The notes: generated by a model not told the origin, from the sequence alone. DNA of 64,000 bases from Tessaracoccus lacteus (GCF_029917005.1 NZ_CP123967.1:310001-374000); one strand, 5' to 3'. Shown: positions 33,278 through 42,161, counted from the first letter of the stretch. Made by a program: numbers and translations.

Positions 33278-33898
33278 CTACGGTTGCGGGGTGGCGCGGG
33301 GCAGCAGGACGCCGAGCTCCTCCAGCCAGGCGCGTGTGTCGTCGTCGTTGACGAACAGGTGGGCCTGCCAGCCCTCGGCCACGGCTGCGTCGACGTTGGC
33401 GGGCCGGTCGTCGACGAAGGCGATGCGATCGGCCGGGAGCCGCAGGTCGTCGGTGACGAGGCGGTAGATCTCGGGGTCCGGCTTGACGATGCCGTAGGTG
33501 GCGGAGACGAACAGCCTGTCGAGATCCTCGCGCCAGGGTGCCCGGTCGGCCACTACCTGCATCGCGTGGGGAGAGTTGCTGAGCACGGCCACCTGGCGTC
33601 CCGCGTGGCGACAGTCGCGCAGCAGCTGCCTGGCGTCCGGCCGCAGCCCGGTCCAGATGCCGGCATCGAGCAGCGCAAGCTCATCCATGAACTCCGCGTC
33701 GGTCGGCCGGTCGAGGGCCTCGAGCAGCGGGGCCCAGTAGGCCGCGTCGTCGACCCCGGCGTCGTATGCGTCGCGCCCGACCCAGTACAGCGGCTCGAGC
33801 CGCTCGACGGGCACGACGAGATGCGCGGCGAGCATCGGTAGCAGGTCGGGCGGGGAGGCCAGCACCTCGCCGAGGTCGAACACGACAGCCTGGATCAT
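33278..33898 (-). CDS. HAD-family hydrolase
   Basis: A 206-aa haloacid dehalogenase-like phosphatase. Motif I is VVFDLGEVL (the second Asp of DxD is replaced by Glu after Gly), motif II VAVLSNSP, motif III VKPDPEIY and motif IV AFVDDRPANVDAA. The DLGEV form is common in this subgroup. It ends 9 bases before the ADP-ribosylglycohydrolase start, so the three genes form one minus-strand unit. Substrate unknown; a sugar phosphate is plausible beside a kinase. Confidence 0.87.
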   Translation of the reverse strand: MIQAVVFDLGEVLASPPDLLPMLAAHLVVPVERLEPLYWVGRDAYDAGVDDAAYWAPLLEALDRPTDAEFMDELALLDAGIWTGLRPDARQLLRDCRHAGRQVAVLSNSPHAMQVVADRAPWREDLDRLFVSATYGIVKPDPEIYRLVTDDLRLPADRIAFVDDRPANVDAAVAEGWQAHLFVNDDDTRAWLEELGVLLPRATPQP

Positions 33899-33944
33899 GC
33901 CTCGAGACTAGGGGAGCCCACCGACATGGCATAGGTTCGGGGCC

Positions 33945-34280
33945 ATGCTCACGCTGAAGTCCATCGCGCTGTTCGTCGCCGCCGCCGTCTGCGAGATCGG
34001 CGGCGCCTGGCTGGTCTGGCAGGGCATCCGCGAGCACCGGGGCTGGCTGTGGATCGGGGCGGGCGTGGTCGCGCTAGGCCTCTACGGCGCCGTCGCGACG
34101 CTGCAGCCCGATGCCAACTTCGGCCGGATTCTCGCCGCATATGGGGGCGTGTTCATCGTCGGATCGCTGGCCTGGGGCATGGTGCTCGACGGTTTCCGTC
34201 CTGACCGCTGGGACGTGGTCGGGGCGTTGATCTGCCTCGTCGGCGTCGGCATCATCATGTACGCACCGCGCGCGGCGTGA
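33945..34280 (+). CDS. YnfA-family small membrane protein
   Basis: A 111-aa protein of UPF0060, with four membrane helices and the signature [18 protein letters not shown] and [19 protein letters not shown]. Related to small multidrug-resistance transporters in size and fold; efflux is suspected for the family. The start ATG at 33945 gives full length. It is divergent from the HAD gene. Confidence 0.92.
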   Translation: MLTLKSIALFVAAAVCEIGGAWLVWQGIREHRGWLWIGAGVVALGLYGAVATLQPDANFGRILAAYGGVFIVGSLAWGMVLDGFRPDRWDVVGALICLVGVGIIMYAPRAA

Positions 34281-34297
34281 GCCTTGACCGGCGTCGG

Positions 34298-35167
34298 TCA
34301 GGGGAGCGTGAGCCCTGAAGCCGATCGTGCCGCGAGCCGGTCGGCGACCAGCGAGTCAGCGCAGCGGGTCAGCTGCTCCGGGTCGGGCCAGGCGACATCG
34401 GCCAGCGACACCGGACCGTCGGCAGCGCGTAACGCGGCCATGAGCCGACCTCGGCACTGACGGTCGGTCCCCTCCCATGCCTGCGCCACGCGCGGTGCGC
34501 CGCCCCACTCCGGGCGGCCGGCCGCGAGCCACGCGCAGTGCCGGGCGACGGGGCAGGCCTCGCAGCGGGGCGCCCGCGCGGTGCAGACCACGGCGCCCAA
34601 CTCCATCGCGGAGGCTGACCACAGCGCCGCCTCCGCGTCGCCGTCGGGCACCCAATCCCAGGCGCGGTTCCGCTCGGCGGCGGTCTCGTGTGGGGGCGGG
34701 TGCTCGACGCCGGTCTCGATGCGCGCCAGGACGCGGCGGATGTTCACGTCGAGGACCAACGATCGGCGGCCGAACGCGAAGGCGAGCACGGCGGCGGCCG
34801 TGTAGCGGCCGATGCCGGGCAAGGCGAGCAGCGCCGCCTCGTCGTCGGGGACCTGGCCGTCGTGGCGTGCGACGATCGCGGCCGCGGCGTCGCGCAGTCT
34901 CAGCGCCCGGCGTGGGTAGCCGAGGCGGTCCCAGGCGCGCAGCACCTCGTCGACGGGGGCGGCGGCGAGGTCGGCGGGAGTGGGCCAGCGGGTCAGCCAG
35001 ACGCGCCACCGCGGCTCGACCCTCGAGACGGGGGTCTGCTGCAGCATGATCTCGCTCACGAGCACGCCCCACGGCGTGACCTCGGCGCCGCGCCACGGCA
35101 GCGGCCGGTGCCCGGCCGCGAACCAGACGGCCAGCTCATGCCGGACGGCCTCGTGGTCGTGGGTCAC
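34298..35167 (-). CDS. mutY: A/G-specific adenine glycosylase
   Basis: A 289-aa base-excision repair enzyme that removes A opposite 8-oxoG. The recognition region VSEIMLQQTPVSRVEPRW, helix-hairpin-helix LPGIGRYTAAAV with catalytic Asp in VLDVNIRRVLAR, and the iron-sulfur ligands C-X6-C-X2-C-X5-C (CTARAPRCEACPVARHC) are present. It is shorter than E. coli MutY and lacks a full C-terminal MutT-like domain, as in many actinobacteria. GTG at 35167 is chosen; a longer frame upstream only reads repeat sequence. Confidence 0.93.
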   Translation of the reverse strand: MTHDHEAVRHELAVWFAAGHRPLPWRGAEVTPWGVLVSEIMLQQTPVSRVEPRWRVWLTRWPTPADLAAAPVDEVLRAWDRLGYPRRALRLRDAAAAIVARHDGQVPDDEAALLALPGIGRYTAAAVLAFAFGRRSLVLDVNIRRVLARIETGVEHPPPHETAAERNRAWDWVPDGDAEAALWSASAMELGAVVCTARAPRCEACPVARHCAWLAAGRPEWGGAPRVAQAWEGTDRQCRGRLMAALRAADGPVSLADVAWPDPEQLTRCADSLVADRLAARSASGLTLP

Positions 35168-35169
35168 GG

Positions 35170-35404
35170 GTGTCCTTTCGCTTCGCTCAAGGCCCTTCGA
35201 CAGGCTCAGGGAACCGGGTACGGCCCAACGACCAAGCTCAGGGAACCGGGTACGGCCCTTTGACAAGCTGATCGTTGAGCACTTCGACAGGCTCAGCACA
35301 TGCCTGTCGAAACGCCCTGAGCGTAGCGAAGGGTCCGAGGTTCACCTCGACAAATAAGCTCAGCACATGCCTGTCGAAACGCCCTGAGCGTAGCGAAGGG
35401 TCGA
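35170..35404. repeat. Dispersed repeats with a 45-bp direct duplication
   Basis: Contains CCCTTCGACAGGCTCAGGGA, and a 45-base stretch starting GCTCAGCACATGCCTGTCGA that occurs twice (35291-35335 and 35358-35402). Same family as the other intergenic repeats, mostly in opposite orientation to those at 29222-30240. Confidence 0.75.
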
Positions 35405-35421
35405 TGGCGAGCACCGGCGGC

Positions 35422-35961
35422 TCAGTCGGCCGGTGGCTCGGGGAGGCGGTCGGCGACGGCAGCCTCGACTTCGGCGTAGCGGGAGACCACGGCGCGGACT
35501 TGGTCCTGGAGGCCGGGGGCTGCGAGCAGCAGCCCGTCGAGGTAGAGGCCAGGCAGGTCGGCGGCAGGGCCGAGTAGCGCGCCGGAGTCCACCATCAGAC
35601 GCGCCGCCTGCGCGTACTCCAGCGCGATCTTGCCGCGCAGTTCGGCATCGTCGAGGCGCTTGAGGCCGAAGAGGGTGCTGGAGTACTGCGGGTCGGTCAG
35701 GCAGCTGCCCCAGTAGAGCTGGGCGGCGTCACGGAGTTCTGCGTGCAGCGCGTCTACCCCGGCCTCGTCGACGGCCGCCCTTGTGCCCTTGAAGAACGCG
35801 CGGATCGTCCGTGCGACGTTGCGACGGTCGCCGCCGAGGGAGGCGTTGCGGCCCGCCACCGCCAACTCGAGCCAGAACCCGACGAAACGGTCGCCGGTGC
35901 CGAGTCGGCGGCCGAAGCGGGCGCGCTCCAGCGCGGTTCGGGGCTCAGTCACGTCTGCCAT
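35422..35961 (-). CDS. Hypothetical protein (179 aa)
   Basis: A soluble, mostly helical protein; no membrane segment and no cysteine cluster. Visible stretches include RFVGFWLELAVAGRNASLGGDRRNV (split by a basic patch), FFKGTRAAVDEAG, LYWGSCLTDPQYSSTLFGL and LEYAQAARLMV. No family is recognised with confidence. It lies downstream of dnaB on the same strand, 140 bases away, with repeats after it. Confidence 0.75.
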   Translation of the reverse strand: MADVTEPRTALERARFGRRLGTGDRFVGFWLELAVAGRNASLGGDRRNVARTIRAFFKGTRAAVDEAGVDALHAELRDAAQLYWGSCLTDPQYSSTLFGLKRLDDAELRGKIALEYAQAARLMVDSGALLGPAADLPGLYLDGLLLAAPGLQDQVRAVVSRYAEVEAAVADRLPEPPAD

Positions 35962-36101
35962 GCAGAGACCCTAACAAGCCGGTCCGCTGGCCTCGCCCTG
36001 TGGTGGCCGCAGGGCGCCGGGGGAGGGCCGGCGGTAGGCCGCACGGTCATGAGGCCGCCCGTCGCGGTGGGCCGCCGAGGAGTGCCGCCGGTCACGTCCG
36101 A

Positions 36102-37460
36102 TCACATGGGGGCGTTGGTGAACCGGGAGTAGTGCCCCTGGAACAGGGCGTCGATCTTGCCCGTCTCGCCATTGCGGTGCTTCGGGATGTGGAAGGCGGC
36201 AAGGCCGCGCTCCTCGTCGGTGGGGTTCTGCGAGTACATCTCCGGGCGGTGGATCATGATGACCATGTCTGCGTCCTGCTCGAGCGAGCCGGACTCTCGG
36301 AGGTCGCTCAGCTGCGGGATGCCGTCTTTGCGTGCCTCGGTGTTACGCGACAGCTGCGACAGCGCGATGACCGGGATCTCCAGCTCCTTGGCGAGCAGCT
36401 TGATCTGGCGGGAGAACTCCGAGACCTCCAGCTGGCGGGACTCGACCTTCTTACCGGAACTCATCAGCTGGATGTAGTCGATGGCGAGCAGCTGCAGGTC
36501 ATTGCGCTGCTTCAGGCGCCGCGCCTTGGCGCGGATCTCCATCATCGTGAGGTTGGGGGAGTCGTCGATGAAGAGGTTCTTCTCGCCGAGGACGGCCGAC
36601 TTGTCCGTGATGCGCTGCCAGTCGGTCTCGTCCATTTTGCCGCCGCCGCCGCGGATGCGGCCGAGCGGGACGGAGGCCTCCGCCGACAGGATCTTCATCA
36701 CGATCTCGGTGCGGCTCATCTCGAGCGAGAAGAACGCGGCGGTGAGGTCGTGGTGGATTGCGGCGCTGCGGCAGATGTCGAGCGCGAACGTCGACTTCCC
36801 GACGCCGGGTCGGGCGGCCACGATGATCATCTGGCCTGCGTGGAAGCCGTTGGTGAGCCGGTCCAGTTCCGTGAATCCGGTGGGGACGCCCGAAAGTGCG
36901 TCGCCCGAGGACTGGATGGACTCGATCTCGTCGAACGTGGGCTCCAACAGCTCGCGGATGGACTTGTAGTCCTCGGAAGCCTTCTTCTCGGTGACCTCGA
37001 AGAGAGTCTGCTGCGCCTCGTCGACGATCTTGTCGACCTCGCCCTGGCCCTGGTAGCCGAGCTGCGCGATGCGGATGGAGGCGTTGACGAGGCGTCGGAG
37101 GACGGCCTTGTCGCGCACGATCTCCGCGTAGTAGGGCGCGTTGGCAGCGATGGAGACGCTGGAGAGCAGGTCGTGGAGGTAGACGGCGCCGCCGACCTTC
37201 GCCAGCTGGCCGATCTTACCGAGCTCGCCGGCCACGGTGATGGCATCCGCCGGCTCGCCGCGGCCGTAGAGGTTGATGATCGCGTCGAAGATCGTCTCGT
37301 GGTTGGGGCGGTAGAAGTCGACGCCGCGCAGCACCTCGACGACGTCGCTGATGGCATCCTTCGACATCAGCATGGCGCCGAGCACGCTCTGCTCCGCCTC
37401 GAGGTCCTGAGGCGGGGTGCGATCGAGGTCGCGGTCGTCGTAGACCTGAGCGGCCGACAT
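36102..37460 (-). CDS. dnaB: Replicative DNA helicase
   Basis: A 452-aa hexameric helicase that unwinds the replication fork. The N-terminal collar domain (DLEAEQSVLGAMLMSKDAI, GRGEPADAITVAGEL) is followed by the RecA-like core: Walker A AARPGVGKSTFALD, Walker B LLAIDYIQLM, and arginine finger region QDADMVIMIHRPE. The start at 37460 (MSAAQVYDD) gives the usual length; a longer frame upstream runs through the DnaA-box region. No intein is present. Unusually, none of rpsF, ssb, rpsR or rplI is next to it. Confidence 0.96.
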   Translation of the reverse strand: MSAAQVYDDRDLDRTPPQDLEAEQSVLGAMLMSKDAISDVVEVLRGVDFYRPNHETIFDAIINLYGRGEPADAITVAGELGKIGQLAKVGGAVYLHDLLSSVSIAANAPYYAEIVRDKAVLRRLVNASIRIAQLGYQGQGEVDKIVDEAQQTLFEVTEKKASEDYKSIRELLEPTFDEIESIQSSGDALSGVPTGFTELDRLTNGFHAGQMIIVAARPGVGKSTFALDICRSAAIHHDLTAAFFSLEMSRTEIVMKILSAEASVPLGRIRGGGGKMDETDWQRITDKSAVLGEKNLFIDDSPNLTMMEIRAKARRLKQRNDLQLLAIDYIQLMSSGKKVESRQLEVSEFSRQIKLLAKELEIPVIALSQLSRNTEARKDGIPQLSDLRESGSLEQDADMVIMIHRPEMYSQNPTDEERGLAAFHIPKHRNGETGKIDALFQGHYSRFTNAPM

Positions 37461-38106
37461 GTGCCACCTCCAACGCGCGGGAAATCTGCCGAGAGCAAGG
37501 CTAGGGCACGGGTCCGACGGTTCCTCGGCCAGCTGACGTGCCCACCGCCCACAGCTGTGGACAACTCTGTGGACGCCGTGTGGACAGCTGAGGACAACCT
37601 GGGCCGCCCCGGTGGAGGGATGTGAACGAAGCTGTGCACTTCCCCTGAGTGATGTTATCAAACCGTTATAAATGTCCCTGGCGTCTCGCTCGGGGGATTT
37701 GTCCACAAATCTCCCCGGCTCCGGAGTGCGCGCCGGCTCCTCGCCCGGCCGGCTATATCACGGCCTCCGCCGTGTGGCAATAGCTGAACCACAAGGGGTG
37801 ATGCACTTTAGTGCCGTCGGATGTGTCGAGGTAGCCGAGTTCTGCATGCCAACTGCTGCCGCGAGTTGTCCACAGGCTGACCGGTCCGCTGTGGACAGCC
37901 GTCGCGGCGCCTCTCGGCGGCCCCGTGCCCTTCGCGCCTCCCGGTGGGCTCGAGCCACCGTCGGCCGTTTCGACGGCCCCGCGCCGCCGTCGGCCACCCT
38001 TGTGCGGACGCCAACGCTATTTCCCGTCTGCGGATGGGGCGGCGGCGGAGGAGGCGGTGTGCCGAGGCAGGTGGCGACGGGGGCCGTGGTTGAAAGGCGG
38101 GCGTGG
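37461..38106. other. Intergenic region with a cluster of DnaA boxes (oriC-like)
   Basis: No gene is supported in about 650 bases. Perfect DnaA boxes TTGTCCACA lie at 37556-37564 (minus), 37699-37707 (plus) and 37866-37874 (plus). Close variants with one mismatch: 37579-37587, 37589-37597 and 37890-37898; a weaker one at 37568-37576. Four of these follow one another at 10-12-base steps on one strand. An AT-rich stretch (GATGTTATCAAACCGTTATA, 37651-37670) lies between. The box at 37699 is centred in an inverted repeat GATTTGTCCACAAATC. Confidence 0.7.
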
Positions 38107-38135
38107 TTGAACTGGATACCCCCTGGGGGTATACT
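38107..38135 (+). promoter_or_regulatory. csoR promoter with CsoR operator
   Basis: TTGAAC (38107-38112) and TATACT (38130-38135) are 17 bases apart. Between them sits GATACCCCCTGGGGGTATAC (38115-38134), a perfect palindrome matching the CsoR binding consensus TACCCCCTGGGGGTA. Copper-free CsoR bound here would cover the promoter; Cu(I) releases it. Confidence 0.88.
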
Positions 38136-38152
38136 CACAGAAGGAGGAACCC

Positions 38153-38446
38153 ATGAACGAGCATGCGCATCACGGCTACACGCCTCAGAAGGCGGAGTAC
38201 CTGCGTCGGCTGAAGCTGATCGAGGGCCAGGCGCGCGGGATCGCGCGGATGGTGGAGGAGGACAAGTACTGCATCGACGTCCTCACCCAGATCTCGGCCG
38301 TGACCAGTGCGCTCAAGGCCGTCTCCATGGGCCTCCTGGAGGACCACCTGTCCCACTGCGTCGCCGACGCCGCTCGCAAGGGCGGACCCGAGGCCGACGA
38401 GAAGCTCGACGAGGCCATGCAGGCCATCCGCCGGCTCGCGAAGTAA
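38153..38446 (+). CDS. csoR: Copper-sensing transcriptional repressor CsoR
   Basis: A 97-aa all-alpha repressor of the DUF156 family. The Cu(I) ligands are Cys in KYCIDVLTQ and the His/Cys pair in EDHLSHCV; the N-terminal HAHHGY adds histidines. SD AGGAGG lies 6 bases upstream. It heads the operon csoR-copZ-copA and represses it through the palindrome in its own promoter. Confidence 0.95.
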   Translation: MNEHAHHGYTPQKAEYLRRLKLIEGQARGIARMVEEDKYCIDVLTQISAVTSALKAVSMGLLEDHLSHCVADAARKGGPEADEKLDEAMQAIRRLAK

Positions 38447-38474
38447 CCGAACCCCATCACCCAAGGGAGCAAGA

Positions 38475-38681
38475 ATGATCGCCACGTACACCGTCTCGGG
38501 AATGACCTGCGGCAACTGCGTCAACCACGTCACGGAGGAGGTCTCCGAGGTCGAGGGCGTGAAGAACGTCAACGTGCAGCTCGAAGGGACCATGTCGGTC
38601 GAGTCCGACGAGCGCATCCCCTTCGACTTCATCGTCGAAGCCGTCCGTGAAGCGGGCGACTACACCGTCGTCGAGGCCTGA
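38475..38681 (+). CDS. copZ: Copper chaperone CopZ
   Basis: A 68-aa heavy-metal-associated domain protein with the Cu(I)-binding GMTCGNCVNHV motif and the beta-alpha-beta-beta-alpha-beta pattern. It delivers Cu(I) to CopA. SD AAGGGAG precedes the ATG by 6 bases. It lies between csoR and copA with short gaps. Confidence 0.93.
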   Translation: MIATYTVSGMTCGNCVNHVTEEVSEVEGVKNVNVQLEGTMSVESDERIPFDFIVEAVREAGDYTVVEA

Positions 38682-38700
38682 GAAGAGGCGTAACCCACCC

Positions 38701-40896
38701 GTGTCCACCACCACGATCAACCTCGACATCTCGGGCATGACCTGCGCCTCGTGCGCGGCCCGGATCGAGAAGAAGCTCAACAAGGTCGACGGCGTGTCCG
38801 CGACGGTCAACTTCGCGACCGAGAAGGCGACCGTCGACGCTCCGGTCGGACTGACCGCCACCGACCTGATCGAGGTGGTGGAGAAGGCCGGCTACGGCGC
38901 GAGCCTTCCCGCCCCGACCCGGCGCAACGACGACGAGACGGCGGAGCTAGGGCGACGCGCCGTCACGTCGTTCCTGCTGAGCGTCCCCGTCGTCGCCGTG
39001 TCGATGGTGCCGGCGCTGCAGTTCGACGGCTGGCAATGGCTCGCGCTCGTGGCGTCGACGTTCGTCGTCCTCTGGCTCGGACGCGGCTTCCACAGGGCCG
39101 CCTGGGTCAACCTGCGACACGGCACCACGACGATGGACACGCTCGTCAGCCTCGGCACGCTGACCGCCTACGCCTGGTCGCTCTACGCCATGCTGTTCGG
39201 CCACGCAGGCATGATCGGCATGAAGCACAGCTTCACGTTCGACCTGGTCGCCCAGGACGCCATGGGCTTCATCTACTTCGAGGCCGCCGTCACGATCATC
39301 TCGTTCCTGCTGCTGGGTAGGTGGATCGAGGCCCGCGCGAAGAGCGAGTCCGGGGCGGCGATGCGCGCGCTTCTGGAGGTCGGGGCGAAGAGCGCGACGC
39401 TGCTGGCGGACGGTCGCGAGAGCCAGGTCGATGTCGCGAGTCTGCGCGTCGGGGACCGTGTCGTCGTGCGACCGGGCGAGAAGGTCGCGGTCGACGGGGT
39501 CATCGTCGAGGGTCGCTCCGCCGTCGACGCCTCCATCATCACGGGCGAGTCCCTGCCCGTCGAGGTGGAAGAGGGTGACGACGTCGTCGGCGGCTCCATC
39601 AACACCGTCGGCAGGCTGGTGGTGGAGGCCCGCGCCGTCGGCTCGGACTCCCAGCTGGCCCGCATCGCGCAGATGGTCGAGGAGGCGCAGACCGGCAAGG
39701 CCGACGTCCAGCGCCTCGCGGACAAGGTCTCGGGCATCTTCGTGCCCGTCGTACTCGTCGTTGCCGCCGTCACCCTGGTCGCACACCTGGCCCTGGCGCA
39801 CGGCTGGACCATGGCCCTCTCGGCCGCGATCTCCGTCCTGATCATCGCCTGCCCCTGCGCTCTGGGTCTGGCGACGCCGTCGGCCCTCATGGTCGGCACG
39901 GGTCGTGGCGCGCAGCTCGGCACCGTCATCCGCGGCCCGCAGGCGCTGGAGCGGGCTCGCCGTGTGGACGTGGTGATGTTCGACAAGACCGGCACCCTGA
40001 CCACCGGACAGATGTCCGTCGTCGACGTCGAGCCCGCAGACGGGGTGACCCGCGACGAGCTGCTGAGGCTGGCCGCTGCCGTCGAGTCCGGCTCCGAGCA
40101 CCCGATCGCCCGCGCGATCGTCGCGTCCGTGCCCCAGCACGAGCCGGTTTCCGGGTTTGTCAACGTCGCGGGGCGCGGCGTCAAGGGCGAGGTCGACGGT
40201 CGCGTCATCTACGCCGGATCCCCTGTCTTCATCTCCGAGCTCGGCCACCTGTCCCCGACCTGGCGGGGCGACCGGCTCGGCAGCATCCTGGAGATCGCCG
40301 ACGACCACGACGTGCTCGGCCGCATCGTCGTCTCCGACACCGTCAAGGACAGCGCCGCCGTCGCCGTGGCGCAGCTCAAGGACCTCGGCATCACGCCCGT
40401 GATGCTGAGCGGGGACAACGAGGCGACCGCCCGCTCCGTCGCCGGCCAGCTCGGCATCGACGAGGTGCGCGCAGGGGTCACCCCGGCCGGCAAGGTCGAG
40501 GCCGTCCATGAACTCCAGGCCGCCGGCCACAGGGTGGCGATGGTGGGCGACGGCGTCAACGACGCCGCCGCGATCGCGGCCGCCGACCTCGGCATCGCCA
40601 TGGGCACCGGCACGGACGCGGCCATCGCGGCCGGCGACATCACCGTGATGCGGCACGACCTCGGCGCCGTTGTCGACGCGGTGCGGCTGGCGCGCGCCAC
40701 ACTGCGCACCATCAGGTCCAACCTGGTGTGGGCATTCGGCTACAACACCGCTGCCATCCCGCTTGCCGCGATCGGCATGCTGACGCCCATGATCGCGGGC
40801 GCCGCGATGGCCTTCTCGAGCGTCTTCGTCGTGCTCAACAGCCTCCGTCTGAGGGGCTTCAGGTCGTCCGCGAACCAGCTCTCCTTGAAAGATTAA
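38701..40896 (+). CDS. copA: Copper-exporting P1B-type ATPase
   Basis: A 731-aa Cu(I) pump. One N-terminal HMA domain (SGMTCASCAARIEKK), membrane helices with the CPC motif (IACPCALGLATPSAL), actuator domain ITGESLPVEVEEGD, phosphorylation site FDKTGTLTTGQ, HP in SGSEHPIARAI and hinge MVGDGVNDAAAIA. The final helices carry YNTAAIPLAAIGMLTP, as in class 1B-1 copper pumps. Start is GTG at 38701 (GAGG upstream). Last gene of the copper operon. Confidence 0.95.
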   Translation: MSTTTINLDISGMTCASCAARIEKKLNKVDGVSATVNFATEKATVDAPVGLTATDLIEVVEKAGYGASLPAPTRRNDDETAELGRRAVTSFLLSVPVVAVSMVPALQFDGWQWLALVASTFVVLWLGRGFHRAAWVNLRHGTTTMDTLVSLGTLTAYAWSLYAMLFGHAGMIGMKHSFTFDLVAQDAMGFIYFEAAVTIISFLLLGRWIEARAKSESGAAMRALLEVGAKSATLLADGRESQVDVASLRVGDRVVVRPGEKVAVDGVIVEGRSAVDASIITGESLPVEVEEGDDVVGGSINTVGRLVVEARAVGSDSQLARIAQMVEEAQTGKADVQRLADKVSGIFVPVVLVVAAVTLVAHLALAHGWTMALSAAISVLIIACPCALGLATPSALMVGTGRGAQLGTVIRGPQALERARRVDVVMFDKTGTLTTGQMSVVDVEPADGVTRDELLRLAAAVESGSEHPIARAIVASVPQHEPVSGFVNVAGRGVKGEVDGRVIYAGSPVFISELGHLSPTWRGDRLGSILEIADDHDVLGRIVVSDTVKDSAAVAVAQLKDLGITPVMLSGDNEATARSVAGQLGIDEVRAGVTPAGKVEAVHELQAAGHRVAMVGDGVNDAAAIAAADLGIAMGTGTDAAIAAGDITVMRHDLGAVVDAVRLARATLRTIRSNLVWAFGYNTAAIPLAAIGMLTPMIAGAAMAFSSVFVVLNSLRLRGFRSSANQLSLKD

Positions 40897-40898
40897 GA

Positions 40899-40930
40899 TT
40901 TCTCAGGAAGCGTTTGGAGTTTCTCAGGAA
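40899..40930 (+). repeat. Short direct repeat upstream of the RlpA-like gene
   Basis: TTTCTCAGGAA occurs at 40899-40909 and again at 40920-40930, 21 bases apart (two helical turns), in the gap after copA. It may be a regulator site for the wall gene. A small stem (CGTCCG...CGGACG) follows near 40949-40966. Confidence 0.5.
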
Positions 40931-40986
40931 AGCCTCTAGGCTTAGGCCGTCCGGCGCACCGGACGTGGCACCCTGGAGGTCACCAG

Positions 40987-42132
40987 ATGGCAAAGATCCT
41001 CATCCCCGCGATAGCAGGCGGGGCCGCGCTCGCCCTCGTCGGCACGGCGGCCATCGCCACGGCGCTGCAGAAGAACGACGTCACCCTCACCGTCGACGGC
41101 GTCAGCAGCTCCATCGCGGTTCGCGAGACCACCGTCGGGGACGTGCTCGACCTGGAGGGCATCGACCTCGGCTCGCACGACGTCGTCCTGCCCGCCGCCG
41201 ACACCACCATCACCGACGGGATGGAGATCTCCGTCGCCTACGGCCGCGAGCTCGCGCTCACCGTCGACGGCGAGCAGCGCACAGTCTGGACCACCGCGCA
41301 GACGGTCGGGCAGGCGCTCTCTCAGCTGCAGCTCGACGACGCCGACTCCAAGCTGTCCGCCACCCGCTCCGTCGGCATCGGCCGCGAGGGTCTCGACCTC
41401 GAGGTCTCGACGCCCAAGGAGGTCATGCTCAAGGCCGACGGGGCCAGCGCGGCCGTCCGCGCCGCGGGCACCGTCGCCGACCTGCTTGCGCAGGAGGGCA
41501 TCGAGGTGGACGCCGACGACGAGGTGAAGCCGTCGCCCGAGACCGAGCTGAGCGAGGGCATGACGGTGAAGTACGTCGACGTCGAGGTCAAGACCAGCAC
41601 GAGGAAGGTCTCCGTGGCCTACGACACGAAGAAGGTCAAGACGGACAAGCTCGCCAAGGGTACGACCAAGGTCACAACCGAGGGGGTCAAGGGCAAGGCC
41701 ACCGAGACCCACACCGACACCTACCGCAACGGCAAGCTGGTCTCGTCGGAGCTGACGTCCACCACAACCACGAAGGAGCCCGTCACCGAGGTCGTCCGCG
41801 TGGGCACCAAGGAGACCGAGAGCACCGCGTCGTCCGACCTGACGCCCGCCTCAGGGACCACCTGCCGCGCGTCCTACTACGACACGGGTTCCGTGACAGC
41901 CAACGGCGAGTCCTTCAACCCCGACGGCCTGACCGCCGCGCACCTCAGTTTTCCGTTCGGGACCAAGCTGAAGGTCACCAACAAGGCCAACGGCAGGACG
42001 ACCATCGTCCGCATCAATGACCGCGGCCCCTACGTCGGCGACCGCTGCCTCGACCTGTCCCGCGGCGCGATGCGCGCAGTCGGCGGACTGTCGTCCGGCA
42101 TCATCACCCTGACGTACGAAGTTGTCTCCTGA
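40987..42132 (+). CDS. G5/DUF348 wall protein with RlpA-like double-psi barrel
   Basis: A 381-aa exported protein. A signal/anchor helix (IPAIAGGAALALVGTAAIA) leads to DUF348 repeats (VTLTVDGVSSSIAV, ALTVDGEQRTVWTTA, EVMLKADGASAAV), a G5 domain (YVDVEVKTSTRKVSVAYDTK) and a C-terminal RlpA-like domain (CRASYYDTG, TAAHLSFPFGTKLKV, VRINDRGPYVGDRCLDLS). The DPBB residues D in NDRGP are kept. The same N-terminal layout occurs in Rpf proteins, but the lysozyme-like domain is replaced here by RlpA, so it may cleave or bind peptidoglycan. Confidence 0.9.
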   Translation: MAKILIPAIAGGAALALVGTAAIATALQKNDVTLTVDGVSSSIAVRETTVGDVLDLEGIDLGSHDVVLPAADTTITDGMEISVAYGRELALTVDGEQRTVWTTAQTVGQALSQLQLDDADSKLSATRSVGIGREGLDLEVSTPKEVMLKADGASAAVRAAGTVADLLAQEGIEVDADDEVKPSPETELSEGMTVKYVDVEVKTSTRKVSVAYDTKKVKTDKLAKGTTKVTTEGVKGKATETHTDTYRNGKLVSSELTSTTTTKEPVTEVVRVGTKETESTASSDLTPASGTTCRASYYDTGSVTANGESFNPDGLTAAHLSFPFGTKLKVTNKANGRTTIVRINDRGPYVGDRCLDLSRGAMRAVGGLSSGIITLTYEVVS

Positions 42133-42161
42133 GACTATTTCCGGAAAACACCTCGATCAAC

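Noticed and set aside
35168-35299. Upstream extension of mutY
   Set aside because: The added residues translate the dispersed repeat; family start and GTG fit at 35167.
37461-37706. Longer dnaB start at 37706
   Set aside because: The extension runs through the DnaA boxes and has no homology to DnaB.
38947-40656. Large minus-strand frame opposite copA
   Set aside because: Composition (Asp/Gly/Arg/His rich) is that of an antisense shadow; copA is clear.
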